64,000 nucleotides of DNA from Antedon mediterranea (lineage: Eukaryota; Echinodermata; Crinoidea; Comatulida; Antedonidae): assembly GCF_964355755.1 (NCBI RefSeq), contig NC_092672.1:35212501-35276500 (forward strand). Reading direction: 5' to 3'. The position numbers were made by a program, and so were the translations under genes. Shown here in pieces: positions 24,394-40,302 of the stretch. The notes below the pieces were generated by a model. The model had not been told where the DNA came from. It made no database searches and saw nothing but the letters and a program-made list of their open reading frames with translations. Positions within the stretch are counted from its first letter, which is position 1, and each line of letters begins with the position of its first letter.

Positions 24394-25181
24394 ATTGGGC
24401 CAATTGTCGGCGCTACTGCAGTTTTGGACCACACTGTTTATATCTTCGATTTCTCGCTTAATTTTTTTCTCACACCCACATCATACAATTTTGGGCCATT
24501 ATGTAACATGTTCCCATGATTTAGCCACCGTTATATTATTATTATTACCTTTTTTATCATAATAAAAAATGTCTTTCAAAACAGCTCCTTTTTTCGCGAA
24601 TACTTCGATCGAACTGTGGCCATTTTATTTTTAGAATCAGAAAATTGCCAGAAATCAATGTATGTTTTATTTTCTGTTTTTATTTTTAAACTGCAAAGAG
24701 TGGTTTTTATAAAGAACCAGCTGTACATATCAAAACGGCGACGATATGAGTCGTAAAACATTGATAGGAACCATTAATATGAATAATAATACGAATAATG
24801 AAATTTTAATTTAACCTTTATTTCGCCAGCTGAAAACATTTCTTGCTTTTCAAAACTAAATAGGCCTATGTGTAATCGGATTTTATAACACTGCCCTCTA
24901 TAGTTTCTACAATTTTTGGTGTAAAATAAAGCATAAATTCTGGCAATAAGTGATAAATATAAGATGGCGAACATTTCGCAGTGTGTTGACAGCGAGTTCA
25001 GTATTGTTTAAAATGTTTTGAAAAGTATTGTTATTTTTAAAAAATTACTTGGTACCGTAAGTGGTCGAATTGTATAAACATGTTACATAATATTATGTTG
25101 CGAGTGTAAAAAACAAAAGTTTAGGTGAGAAATCGAAGATATAACGGTGTGGTGCGAAACTGCAGTAGCGCCCAATTCTCC
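24394..25181. mobile_element. TIR DNA element, about 790 bp
   Basis: Left-end GGCGCTACTGCAGTTT and TATCTTCGATTTCTC match right-end GAGAAATCGAAGATA and AAACTGCAGTAGCGCC as inverted repeats of about 60 bp. The interior is AT-rich and non-coding. Confidence 0.75.
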
Positions 25182-26263
25182 TACTATTTAGCCCACTAGC
25201 CCACGATATATGCTGAATAAGACATCTAATTAATCAATATGATTCATGAAAATAAATAAACTAGAAAAGTTGCTTAAATAAAGTATTTTAATATTTAAAT
25301 AATACTAACACTGAAGAGTAAGTTTTTGGAGTGCTTATAACTTGTGTAAATAGTTTTGTAGTAAGTAACGGCATTGTGAAAAACACCAATATGGTGATTC
25401 AAGTGTTGCATCTGTTTTTAAATAAAGTTGTTATAGTATACTGGTTGCATTGACATTGACAAAATATATTAAAATTGAACGTAATTTTCACCAATAAATT
25501 TAATTATTAATTAGTATTAAATACACGCAGATTATATTGAGTTTTTAGCCCTCTATTATGATTGAAACAACAACATTGAACATGGCGTATGCGAAATTGA
25601 CGAACCGATGTGCGAGAAACACGTCTGTAAATTCATCAATTTAAAGCATTTATTTGTCACTTTTTGTGCAATTTCCTTCGTAAAAAAGTATTTTTGAGGC
25701 CTAATTCTAAGGTGTGGTACTCACGATAAAGTTTCTTAACACATTTTGAGTCGAAATAAATGACAGGTGCGAAACTAGCGCCGTATACTGTATAAATTAA
25801 TATTATGGTATTATTAATTATATGCTGTACTGAAGAACAACCAAAATTTGATTGAAACAGGTGACATTTTAGAAATGAATTGAATTTTTTTAGAGATTGA
25901 CATTGGAATGATTTAAAATTGATTTGCGGAAAACTGTTTTTCTTCCACAATTTATACATATGCGCAATTTGAACAAATAAATAACATTAAAACTGTACAG
26001 GGAATCCTTGTCTTCATTTTCCAACCACTTTTTTTAATGAAACTGTTAATTATCTATTTTACACACTACGCAATTTGAAATGTTTTTTCGTGTGCAAATT
26101 GTAAATACCGTATCAGTGGCACCAGATTGTTTTGCATGCTCTAACCCTATTATCAAACCAATCAATCAGTAATCTTTCGTCATTGCAATTTGTATACAGC
26201 TGTTGCAGTATTAGTCAAGACGGTATGAAAATTACAAAACTATAAAAACTCTTCTTGATATAA

Positions 26264-26299
26264 CCATGGAGGTATAAAAATATTTTTATACCTCCATGG
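26264..26299. repeat. Perfect 36-bp palindrome
   Basis: CCATGGAGGTATAAAAAT is followed directly by its exact reverse complement, with no spacer. It could extrude as a cruciform or form a hairpin in RNA. No larger element is recognisable around it. Confidence 0.9.
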
Positions 26300-27186
26300 T
26301 ATAACCAACCATGTGCGCAGTTTTCTTTATATTAATGCCAAGAATAATATTTCTATGTTTAATTAACATTTATTTTTGACATATTAAAGTTAATTTTCAG
26401 TTTTCAATTTTATTTATATATCATTACAACAATAAATACAAACATTTTAGTAAATGATAATTTCCCCTGTAAAATTAATAAACTGGGTTGTTATCTCTAC
26501 ATTGTAAGAAGAATATGACTTGAGTGTTTATAACTTAACAACTACTGTATAAGGTTCATTGACAGAGTGCTAAATACAGCAATAATACTTGGTCTTATCT
26601 GATTGGTTAATGTTAACATACATTTTCCAATCACAACAGCGTTATATGTTTTCTGTTTATAAGATTAGAATATGTTGTCATACAGTAGGCCTACCATTTG
26701 AAACTAAAGTAAAATTGTTGATTGTTTTTAAATTAATATTCTGCTATTTTCTTTAGCTTTCTAGATTGGAATAACAGTATATCATCTTTTTAATAAGTTG
26801 ATACTTTAAGTGGTAAGATTAGTTTCATTTTTATTACAGTAAGTTCTCACAAAATGTAATTGTTCAATCAAGGATTGCTTTCCGAAAAGTATGCTTTTTA
26901 CTGAAATGTTTAATTTGTAATGTACTAACATTTGCTTTCATAGCAGGATGACTGCAATTGTCGTAAAACCTATGTTAACAATTTCTATTGAAAACATAAT
27001 AGTACAGTACTTTTGTAACAAATATTATTGCAGTAATTTATGCAGTATGCATACTGCAGTATGCATGATTGGTTTTACATTAAAAATAAGGTGCAGTTTT
27101 GTCTATGAAAAAGCAAACTCTTGTATAGAAAACAGCTAGTGTACTAGAAAACAGCTAAATCTCAAAACCTAATAGTCGAATATGTC

Positions 27187-27370
27187 TAAAGCTCTGTCTA
27201 CACTATCAAACTTTATGTGACAAAAAAAAATGTGGTGTCCCCATATATGGACATGATGATGTCATATCACTACCCTATTTGGGCATATCAACTACCCTGT
27301 TTGGGCACATCACTACCATATTTGGGCACACTTTTTTGTCAAACTACTTTGACAGTGTAGACAGAGTTTA
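27187..27370 (-). mobile_element. MITE family 1, copy 5
   Basis: TAAAGCTCTGTCTACACTAT left end; GACAGTGTAGACAGAGTTTA right end. Three internal modules instead of two make it longer (184 bp). It ends about 40 bp before the SMIM14 first coding exon. Confidence 0.85.
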
Positions 27371-27415
27371 ATGATTCAGATGCTATCAACCATGTTGTCT
27401 ATTTACAGATTCTAA

Positions 27416-31411
<3,996 letters not shown>

Positions 31412-31567
31412 GTCGTTTCTTTCAAGTTATTCTGTACCAAAGTAATCCAGTCTAAATATGATGACTTCATACACCACAGCTTTTTTTTATGCTATTTTAC
31501 ATGGTTTCATGGAGACATTATGTAAAACAATTCATGTTACTTTAACAGTCAATTCTCTAACAATGAA

Positions 31568-32130
31568 ACACAATTGGGCTGGCCCAGTTCACTGTTGGAT
31601 TGGCCCTTTCACTGTTTGTTGGGCTTGGCCCAGTTCACCGTTGGGCTGGCCCAGTTCACTGTTGGGCTGACCCAGTTCACTGTTGGGCTGACCCAGTTCA
31701 CCGTTGGGCTGACCCAGTTCACCATTGGGCTGACCCAGTTCACTGTTGAGCTTGCCCCGCACCATTGGACTGGCCAGTTCACTGTTGGGCTGGCCTGCAC
31801 CATTGAGCTGGCCAGTTCACTGTTGGGCTGGCCTGCACCATTGAGCTGGCTCAGTTCACTGTTGAGCTGGCCTGCACCATTGAGCTGGCTCAGTTTACTG
31901 TTGAGCTGGCCTGCACCATTGAGCTGGCTCAGTTTACTGTTGAGCTGGCCTGCACCATTGAGCTGGCTCAGTTCACTGTTGAGCTGGCCTGCACCATTGA
32001 GCTGGCTCAGTTTACTGTTGAGCTAGCCTGCACCATTGAGCTAGCCTGCACCATTGAGTTTGTTGGTGCACCATTTGACTAGCCTAACTATTGAGCTGGT
32101 CTACACCATTCAGCTGGCCTGCACTGTCTG
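31568..32130. repeat. Compound minisatellite, 21-bp then 39-bp units
   Basis: The left part repeats a 21-bp unit (TTGGGCTGACCCAGTTCACTG); the right part repeats a 39-bp unit built from CTGGCCTGCACCATTGAG and CTGGCTCAGTTCACTGTTGAG-like halves. Both periods are multiples of three, so long open frames arise by periodicity alone. Lies in or near the SMIM14 3' UTR. Confidence 0.9.
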
Positions 32131-32553
32131 GTTATCAGAGTTGACTGTACCACATTTAATAATTATTTTTCCACACCTAATAATTTTTTTTAAAGGAATT
32201 TTTTGGTACAGAATGACTTTATTAACATTTACCAGCTCCATTGAATATAAAATGGTTACGAAAAATGACAAAAGGATCCAAATCTAGATTAAAACATAAC
32301 AAGCACAATGTGTCTTATTTAATAACAATACCTAATGTGTTTGTAGGTACTGTACTTTTTAGTCAGAAATGCTACTACTATTAACATTTATTTTTCTGTA
32401 CATATTTATATATTATATTAATGCCAGATGACTGAGGGTGGAGAGATGATGGACAGGTTAGAAGACAGAAAAGTTTAAAAAAAAAGATTTGTTGAACAAC
32501 GCAGAGCTTATCAAATACCAATAGAATGCTACAATCGTCTCTACAAACCATTG

Positions 32554-32811
32554 TTAAAGCTCTACACTATAATAATAATAATAATAATAATTCAACATTC
32601 ATTTATTAGTTTCTATCAATGGTAAAACAATACAATAGAAAAGAATGATAATTTATAATGAGAAAATATAAAAATACCATTAATAGAGGATCTTTGACAA
32701 CAAAGTGTGATATGATATTAAAATTGGTAGTGATATGACATCATCATGTCCATATACGGGCACATCACAGTTTTTTGTCACATAAAGATTGATAGTGTAG
32801 ACAGAGCTTAA
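32554..32811 (+). mobile_element. MITE family 1, copy 6, split by an insertion
   Basis: The left end (TAAAGCTCTACACTAT, 32554-32570) is separated from the body (from about 32690) by an AAT microsatellite and about 95 bp ending near 32685. That looks like the 3' tail of a retroelement inserted in minus orientation. The right end GATAGTGTAGACAGAGCTTA is intact. Confidence 0.7.
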
Positions 32812-33280
32812 AGCTATTACGATTCTACTGTTTTGGTAAATTATTCAAAAAAATGGCAATATATCCGACTGCGTTCGGTTCATTTGTCGTCATTGATAAT
32901 TTCATATTGTTGGTGATGGGAGAATCTAATATTTAAATTTCTGAATACCTAATAAAATCACTGTCCTAAGTAAACAAAACGTTCTATTTATAACATAACA
33001 AAATTATTATTTGGTGAAGGAATGTATATAGTTGCAAGGTTGTTGACTGCAGAACCTAGATGTGTATATTTTTTTTCTCAATTATCTCTGAATAGAAAGT
33101 GTAACTTGAATTTTCATTTCATTATTTATAGTTATTGTAAAATGAGTAAAGAATATATTTTTCATTAAAAAATGAAATGATCTGTTAAGAAATTTGGGGT
33201 GGGGGAGGGGTTAGTAGGGTTGTGTGATGTATATTGTGAAAGTAATAGTATTCAACTATTTATTTAGTTATTATAAAAAA

Positions 33281-33428
33281 CAGCTCTGTCTACACTATCA
33301 AACTAGTTTTTAAAAATAGTGTGGTGTGCACAAATAGTGATATTCCCAAATATGGTAGTGATGTGACATCATCATGTCACATCACATTTTTTTGTCACAT
33401 AAAGTTTGATAGTGTGGACAGGGCTTAA
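33281..33428 (+). mobile_element. MITE family 1, copy 7
   Basis: CAGCTCTGTCTACACTATCA left end, TTTGATAGTGTGGACAGGGC right end. The right inner module is shortened. Intergenic. Confidence 0.85.
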
Positions 33429-34375
33429 GATGATAATACTGTATGTATATTATTATCAACATTTTCACATCACTTTGTAATGCTTAGATCTAATCATACC
33501 ATATTATTGTAAACTTGTTGTATTACATGACTAGTCTGTGAGATCAAAGTATAACAATATAATGATGATCTTTGTAATTTTCTCATAAAATTATGATCAG
33601 TAATTAACAAAAGAAAAGATTCCTCTTTATATTATATCATTTGATGGAACACTGATTTCAAGTGCAGATAATTTCTATTGTTGAACTTTAAGATGTCCTG
33701 TCATAATGTCAGTATACTATAATACAAATAATGAATGTTTATTAGTGGATGGTACAAATAATGAACGATGAAAGGTTATATTCTGACCCACAATCGTCCA
33801 ATAAAATGACAGGAATTTATTTAGGTGTTATTTAAAATCTAATAGTGCAAATAAGTAACTATGTCAATTGCATATTAGAAGACTATCTCTAGTAAAGTGT
33901 TCTTTATTCACTTGAGTTTATTATAGGAATTCATTTTCCATTTTTTATTATTAATATTAAATGCATTAATGATTTCCAATTCTACTGTTTTTTTTTTAAA
34001 AAGCAAACATTATGGTAATATTTTAAAACCTTTCTGACTGCATGAATTCACATGTTACATCAATAAATAAAAGATTCTTTATAAGAAACCAAACGGTTGT
34101 TATATCACTTTACTAATTCGTCAAGATGTACCGGTAACAATGATGCAATATAATAATTAATATTGACCTGCGGATCCAGAGGTGGTGTCTAGAAATTTCA
34201 GATCTAAGATTTATCTGAGTTTTAGAACAACGTATTAATACATGATTGGGTTCATGTTCCACTCTGAACATGTTTTCATCAGGAGCTGTGCAGGCCGCCA
34301 ATTTCGTATATTACAAAAAGCATTGAAAACAACGTGCGGCGCGCCGGCTGGGTAGAGGTTTGTTAAATTGAATTC

Positions 34376-36822
34376 ATGTTTCGATTTATTAAGATAAAAA
34401 TGAGGCTTGACGATTTTGTATCACCTATGACTTTGAACCTGTTCGTGAGTATGGGATGTGGAGTCATGCTAGGATGGTTTATGAAAGAAAAATACAACAA
34501 ACAAATTAGTTTACAGAATGAAAATGCTAGGCCTTCAGAAACAGGAGCTGTCGGTAGAACCAATGCCTTGGTAAGTTGTCTTTTACGGCTTCGTGGATAT
34601 AGTTATAGGCAGGCAGGCCTAGAGGGCTATTGTTATTTGTAGTTTATTGTTTACATGATTTCTGTAGGTTGATACTGCAGGCGAGGGAGGTGGTGAACAT
34701 AAGATGGTGCTTGTTGTCAGGACAGATTTGAAAATGGGAAAGGGAAAAGTTGCTGCACAGGTACGTAACATACACAATCAAAACATATAAAAAATATACT
34801 AAATAAACAGTTACCCATCTAGGCATATCTATAGTATAATATAGTGCCTACAGATAGTTGATCATAGGCCTACTATTAAAATAATAGTATATGGTATCAA
34901 CTTCAGACTCGGTGTGATTTTTTATTTATTATTGCAGAGAAATAAACATTCCCATGTTCCACTTTAAATGTGGTTTTGTTTTTAAAAAAGTATTTTCAAT
35001 TCACTTTTTTGTATTTTACATTACAAATTGTGCAACTTATTTTATACTGTATAAATATATTTAGTGCAGCCACGCAGCTGTAAACTGTTATCGTCACACA
35101 CAACGAAATAATCCAGGTATGCTAAGAAAATGGGAATCAAATGGCCAACCTAAGGTGGTTGTCAAGACAACAGATGAAGCGACATTGTGAGTGACATGGA
35201 CGAAAAATTTAGTTGCCATGGTGATGTGTTGCTAATCCTCGTTAAACTGTTGTTCTCATTTTTTACTAAAAAAAATAAGTTTTTATCTGAAATTAAAATT
35301 AGTCAAAAGATTCCAATTCTGCTCTACTTATATGCTATTGGGTTCAAATTAGAACAATTTTGGGATTTCCCAAAATGTGATTAGTAATTCATGAAAACAG
35401 CAGTTTCAAGTTTAAGCTCTGTCTACACTATCAACCTTTATGTGACAAAAGTGTGATGTGCCCAAATATGGACGTGATGATGTCATATCACTACTGTATT
35501 TCAGCATATCACTACCATATTTGGGCACATCACACTTTTTTGTCACATAAAGTTTGATAGTGTAGACAGTGCTTAAGATTAACTGAGTAGGTTCAAGTTA
35601 TTTTATTTTGATATATTTTACATTAGTGTTGTCACGCAGCTGTAGGATGCTATTCAGAACTTTTAGAGAGAGACGATGAAGATGACACGTTGGAATTGTG
35701 GGAAGAAAATGGCCAACCTAAAATAGTAGTAAAAGCCCCTGATGAAGAGACACTGTGAGTCCAAATTGACAGTGTCCCACATAAATTTTCCAAAATTATA
35801 CTTTTTAAAACAAAAATGTTTTAAAATATTCATGATTATTTTTCTTACCTGTTTTAGGGTGTTAGGTGAACTGTATGTGCCATTATTTAAAAGCTGTCCA
35901 TCTGACAGTTAAGCTCTGTCTACACTATCAAAATTTATGTGAAAAAAAAATTGTGATGTCATATCACTACCATATTTAAGCATATCACTACCATAAACTA
36001 GTTTGATAGTGTAGACAGAGCTCTAGAAACTATGAACAGATTTAATGCTTATTTTGTTTTAAATTACAGAATCGCATTAGCGCAACATGCACAGTCAGTA
36101 GGCCTGACTTCATGTCTTATACAAGACGCAGGAAGAACACAAATAGCGCCAGGCTCAAAAACAGTACTAGGTGTTGGTCCAGGTATAAAATAACTTTAAT
36201 TTGAAATTCTCATAGTAGTTAGGCCCGATTTTTTCAATCATACACACATTTATTCAGTTATTTGACAACAACTGGGGCCCACACTAGAAGCAGAAGCTTG
36301 TCTCATAAGAGCCCCTACAATACAAATATGACGAAATACATAAAAAGAAAAACTGTATAAAACAGTAAACAATAAAATAAGTCAAAAACAAAATTTTTTG
36401 GTATATGGAAGCAAACCAGATTTAATTTAATTTAATTAATTTTATTCATCCAAGAGAAATAATCATTAAAAGAATAAAATAAGATCTGCTTACAAAAGCA
36501 AAAACCCACACAAGCACGTGAAAAATGATATTAATTCTAGTTGATTTTTTTTCAGTTTAATAATAATAATAAATTTATTTGAAAATGAAAAACTTGATCA
36601 CTTAATATAGTGTTTTTACCAAGGCCATTTTACTATACAAAACTACAGTATTTACAAAAACAAACAGTACTCCTATGTTAATGTTTGTTTAGATTTTAAA
36701 TAAATTAATAATAATATTTTTATTTGCCAAAAAACATGCATTAATATAATACTTTTTTTACTTCTTCTCCAGGTCCTGCTGAATTAATAAACAAAGTGAC
36801 TGGTCACCTGAAATTATTTTGA
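34376..36822 (+). CDS. PTRH2: Peptidyl-tRNA hydrolase 2 with duplicated exon 3
   Basis: Exons 34376-34570, 34668-34760, one of 35065-35186 (3A) or 35627-35754 (3B), 36070-36182 and 36773-36822. With 3A the protein is 190 residues (human PTRH2: 179). Pth2 frees tRNA from prematurely released peptidyl-tRNA; PTRH2/Bit1 sits in the mitochondrial outer membrane and also signals in anoikis. Seen: an N-terminal membrane segment (about residues 20-36, [17 protein letters not shown]), [20 protein letters not shown] at the domain start, [27 protein letters not shown] and the C-terminal VTGHLKLF. Exons 3A and 3B start at phase 0, end at phase 2 and encode homologous peptides. MITE copies lie in the introns on both sides of 3B. 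Confidence 0.95.
35065..35186 (+). other. PTRH2: PTRH2 alternative exon 3A (canonical)
   Basis: 122 bp encoding [16 protein letters not shown], then [20 protein letters not shown]. This version resembles human PTRH2 closely (CSHAAV, QRRNPEML-like, GQPKVVVK). Acceptor TTTAG at 35064, donor ATT|GTGAGT. Confidence 0.9.
35411..35576 (-). mobile_element. MITE family 1, copy 8
   Basis: Lies in the intron between PTRH2 exons 3A and 3B. Ends TTAAGCTCTGTCTACACTAT and GATAGTGTAGACAGTGCTTA, with two inner modules. Confidence 0.85.
35627..35754 (+). other. PTRH2: PTRH2 alternative exon 3B (acidic version)
   Basis: 128 bp encoding [20 protein letters not shown], then [20 protein letters not shown]. It is homologous to 3A along its length, but the variable middle is strongly acidic where 3A is basic. 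Acceptor ATTAG at 35626, donor ACT|GTGAGT. Same phases as 3A; 3A plus 3B in one transcript would shift the frame and stop within a few codons. Confidence 0.88.
35909..36024 (-). mobile_element. MITE family 1, copy 9
   Basis: Lies in the intron between PTRH2 exons 3B and 4. Ends TTAAGCTCTGTCTACACTAT and GATAGTGTAGACAGAGCTCT. The interior is shortened. Same orientation as copy 8. Confidence 0.85.
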
Positions 36823-37483
36823 AGAATGAAATTCAGAAAGCAAGAAGAACATCCGAAGACCACAGTCATCTTTTATTAGAATATTACTCTCTTTTTTATG
36901 GAATATTTTGTGAACTTTCCTAAACCATTAGGACTGGCCCAAAATATCTGACTTTCTTGAAAGTTTGGTTCACAGAATACATTTTAAATACCGGGAATTT
37001 TTTTTTTTTTATTTTTGCGAGAGACCTTTTTTCTTTGGTTTGGGAGAGTTGACTGTGTCGATGGGAAATGTTTAAAGAGTTTTGTAAATGGGATATTTAT
37101 GATATTTTAGATGTTGATAATGAATAGGTTATAAATCCAGCTAGTTGCTTTATGGTAGTCTTGTAGTAGTGATATAGCTATTACAGGTAAAATAATACAA
37201 TTAACAAACAGTAAAACGGTCATAGTTGGTATCTACCACATATACCAACTTTTAAGAATATTCCTATCCAAATGGTGAACTATTATTGTTTACATCACAA
37301 ACAATTTCAATATTTAAGGCTGCTTTAACAAAACACTATATGTCATGTTATGTATAGTTTATTTGTATTTTTCTTGGATATGGTTTTATCTTAACTGTTT
37401 GTATTGTATGGAGTGAGTGCAGAATCTGTTTGGGCTTTAGCCTATTCTCATTCCTGGTTATTTTTTACATTGATGACCGAATA

Positions 37484-37515
<32 letters not shown>

Positions 37516-37899
37516 CATATTTTGAATTAATAATTCTTAATGCAGCATTAGTATTTAAGAATGTGTTAATTAAATTAAATCTATTTAAAATGAATAAGAG
37601 GAAATTCATTTTATTGTAAGCCTGTTTACATTTTACAAATGGTAATTATTCTAAATAAATAAAACTAATGAATATAAACATCTTATCTTTTTTTTTCAAA
37701 ATAAAATATTGCTTTTAGTTTTAAATTTACAAAACACTGCCTGCCTGTTTATAGTATAAAAGTGTTCTTCCTAAAATACTTCGTGAAATAGATTTATGTG
37801 TGCTGTAAGGAAAGGTAAATTGCCTTTGATATATTGTATGGCTTAATGAATTTCTAATGTGTGTGTGGGGGCGATAAATACAAATGATTGCACATTCTG

Positions 37900-38080
37900 G
37901 CAACTATTTAAATCACCGACTGCCTTATGTGCAAGCTGTCGTGGTGTCCGGTGGCCGTACGTACAACATAAACACAGCATTCATGCCGTGTGTTGTGTGC
38001 GAGAGAGGAGATGGGAGAGATTCCCCATCAGAATTCTTGTTTGCATAGCATTGTAACGTACAAATATTCATTTTTTATCA
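37900..38080 (+). promoter_or_regulatory. Candidate promoter and leader exon of the TPST gene
   Basis: A GC- and CpG-richer island in AT-rich DNA that ends at a consensus donor, TTATCA|GTAAGTATA (38080/38081). The next gene on this strand has an acceptor at 48627, just before the TPST start codon, implying a leader intron of about 10.5 kb. Inferred from base composition and splice signals only. Confidence 0.4.
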
Positions 38081-38447
38081 GTAAGTATAATTTATAGTAT
38101 TTTAAACAACATATTCAACATCTAAATCTGTTCGTGATTTGAACGTTAAGCGCTAAAACAAGATAGTAAAATAGGCTAAGGCTAGCCCTAGCTATCTTAC
38201 TTAGAAAGCAAGAAGGCCAAGGAAGTTTGTGCACAGGAAATATAGTCCTAATCCCCTACTTAATAGTTGATATTTCCTAGTCCAGGCCTAGGTTATTTGG
38301 ATTAGGCCAATGTGTACAATTTCGGCCACAGACAATAATATGCCTATAATCTATATAACAGATTTTACTTATTTAATACTGTTAGGCCTAGCCTAGTTGC
38401 TGTATATTGTCAATATTTATTTTATTTTCAATTTATATATATGAATG

Positions 38448-39250
38448 TGTTATGCGCGATTTGAACGATTTGCGCAATTTGAAATTGCGCAAAAAAAATC
38501 CTTGCGCAATTTGAATTGAAACATGTGTTTCAAATTGCGCAAGCAACGTATTAAATTGCGCAAGTAATCTGCAAATTGCGCAAGGTTTTTCGACAGATTG
38601 TGAAATCATGCACACCCATATTTTTATAGTAATTTCTAAGAATGATTCAAAATTAAAGATAAATATCGCATTTCCTTATTTTAGTAGTGCAAATATTGTT
38701 ATAAGTTAGCATACCGTCGAAGAACCGACGAAGGAAAACGAAGCGGTGGTGTTCCACCAGGCGGGCGCAGCGCGGGCGGCCGGCTATACTACTCTAGCCT
38801 AGCTAGGGTTTGGACTACTGATACTGACTAGGTTACATGGCCTAGCTTAAACTAATATTAAAAACTTAAAAAGTGAGTATTAACATTATCTTCATTGAAA
38901 TGGTCTTATTTACCCTATATAATAAAATACTAAATTTTAAACTCCTCTGCCTAGGCCTAGCCTAGCCATGTATGGGAAAATTTACAGTTCGTTTTCAAAT
39001 TGCGCAAAGGTGTCATATTGCGCAAGAACTATCTTGCGCAATTTACAAATTGTGCAGCGCAATTTAAAATTGCGCAAAGATTTTCTTGCGCAATTTGAAA
39101 TTGCGCAAGTTGATTGCGCAATTTCAAATTGCGCAAAAAAATCTTTGCGCAATTTTAAATTGCGCAAGAATTCTTTGCGCAATTTCAAATTGCGCAAGGA
39201 TTTTTTTGCGCAATTTCAAATTGCGCAAATCGTTCAAATCGCGCATAACA
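38448..39250. mobile_element. TIR element with palindromic TTGCGCAA arrays, 803 bp
   Basis: The ends TGTTATGCGCGATTTGAACG and CGTTCAAATCGCGCATAACA begin a near-perfect terminal inverted repeat of about 70 bp. Both ends contain arrays of TTGCGCAATTT and its complement, forming nested palindromes: a few units on the left (38468-38585) and about ten half-sites on the right (38998-39230). The middle is unrelated and CpG-containing (GCAGCGCGGGCGGCCGGC). No transposase frame. The apparent open frames in the arrays are products of the repeat. Confidence 0.85.
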
Positions 39251-40302
39251 TATGTAATTAATTATTAAATAATAAATGAGCTTTTTTATTTTAAATGGAA
39301 TTTTATATTTTTATATTTTGAATGAAAATTTGATGCAATTCAGATTTTTCTGCAATGCCACTCAAAAGTTGAGAGTTGAGGCAAAGCTAGACCTACAACA
39401 ATTAAAATTTAACTGTAAAAAAGCCTCTCTTGAATATAAATGAAATCTCCTCGCATGGTGAAAACTTTAGTGAGTGTTTGGCCCATGCAATGTTTAGTTG
39501 GCTATCATTATTAAAGTAAAGATATTTATTCAAGTTATACCGATAAATCAATTGTATGACTACCGGATTATATCATTTAAAAAAATACTGGTACTGAAAT
39601 TCAAAAAATTTTTTAAAATGTATGTTATTGCGCAATAAAATATAAGTCTTCTTGGTCATTCACCCTATAAATGATGATACAGGGGCAAATCAACTGTATA
39701 ATATTATTAGCAATCTTAATATTAAATATTAATAGACAAAATATTTAAATGAAATTTGTATTAATTTTTATAAAATTCATCGATAACTTTTTTATTTTAT
39801 TCAATCGAAACCAACAGTGATAATTACTGCCACTAAATAACAGGTTTGATGCACAAAATTAATGCAAAATCCATCTTAAAAGATGGCAAACCACAGTACA
39901 TCCCATGTATCCCTAATTATTCCATTCCAAAAAAATATGTCCATATTATTTGAATGATGAAGAATACAAAACATATTTTAAAAATTGTTTGTAAATACAG
40001 TAATTTTACAGCGTGTATTTATAAAAAAAAAACAATGTTTTTATTTATATTAGTTTTCATAAGAATCACCTTTATATTGGTGGCAAACATCAATTTATTG
40101 TGCATCCATTTTATTTTTATTTATTTTATTTGTTTATTATTGACAGTAAATGTAACAAATTTGTGTAATGTAAAAACTGTACATTCAATGATAATAATTC
40201 TGTGTATATTTTTTAAAATTTTCCTTAAAATCAATTACAAGAAAGCTGTTAAATTACCATGATTTAATCCCAATAACTGTACATAGGAAAAGGTGTGTAA
40301 AC

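Larger units (their letters stand above)
23199..27408. other. TRIAP1 3' region and intergenic DNA up to SMIM14
   Basis: AT-rich. Contains a candidate SMIM14 leader exon (23985-24055), a large TIR element (24394-25181), a perfect palindrome (26264-26299) and a MITE (27187-27370). I see no other exon. Short open frames here lack splice context or family similarity. Confidence 0.6.
31412..34375. other. SMIM14 3' UTR and intergenic DNA up to PTRH2
   Basis: Holds a compound minisatellite (31568-32130) and two MITE copies (32554-32811 and 33281-33428). The rest is AT-rich sequence in which I see nothing else supportable. Confidence 0.6.

Noticed and set aside
31574-32026. A 150-codon open frame with a repeated seven-residue pattern after SMIM14
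   Set aside because: It lies wholly in a minisatellite whose periods (21 and 39 bp) are multiples of three, so the frame stays open by periodicity. No splice context or family similarity.
38968-39268. Open frames encoding repeated Arg-Asn-Phe-Lys-Leu-type peptides
   Set aside because: These are translations of the TTGCGCAATTT palindrome array inside a TIR element.
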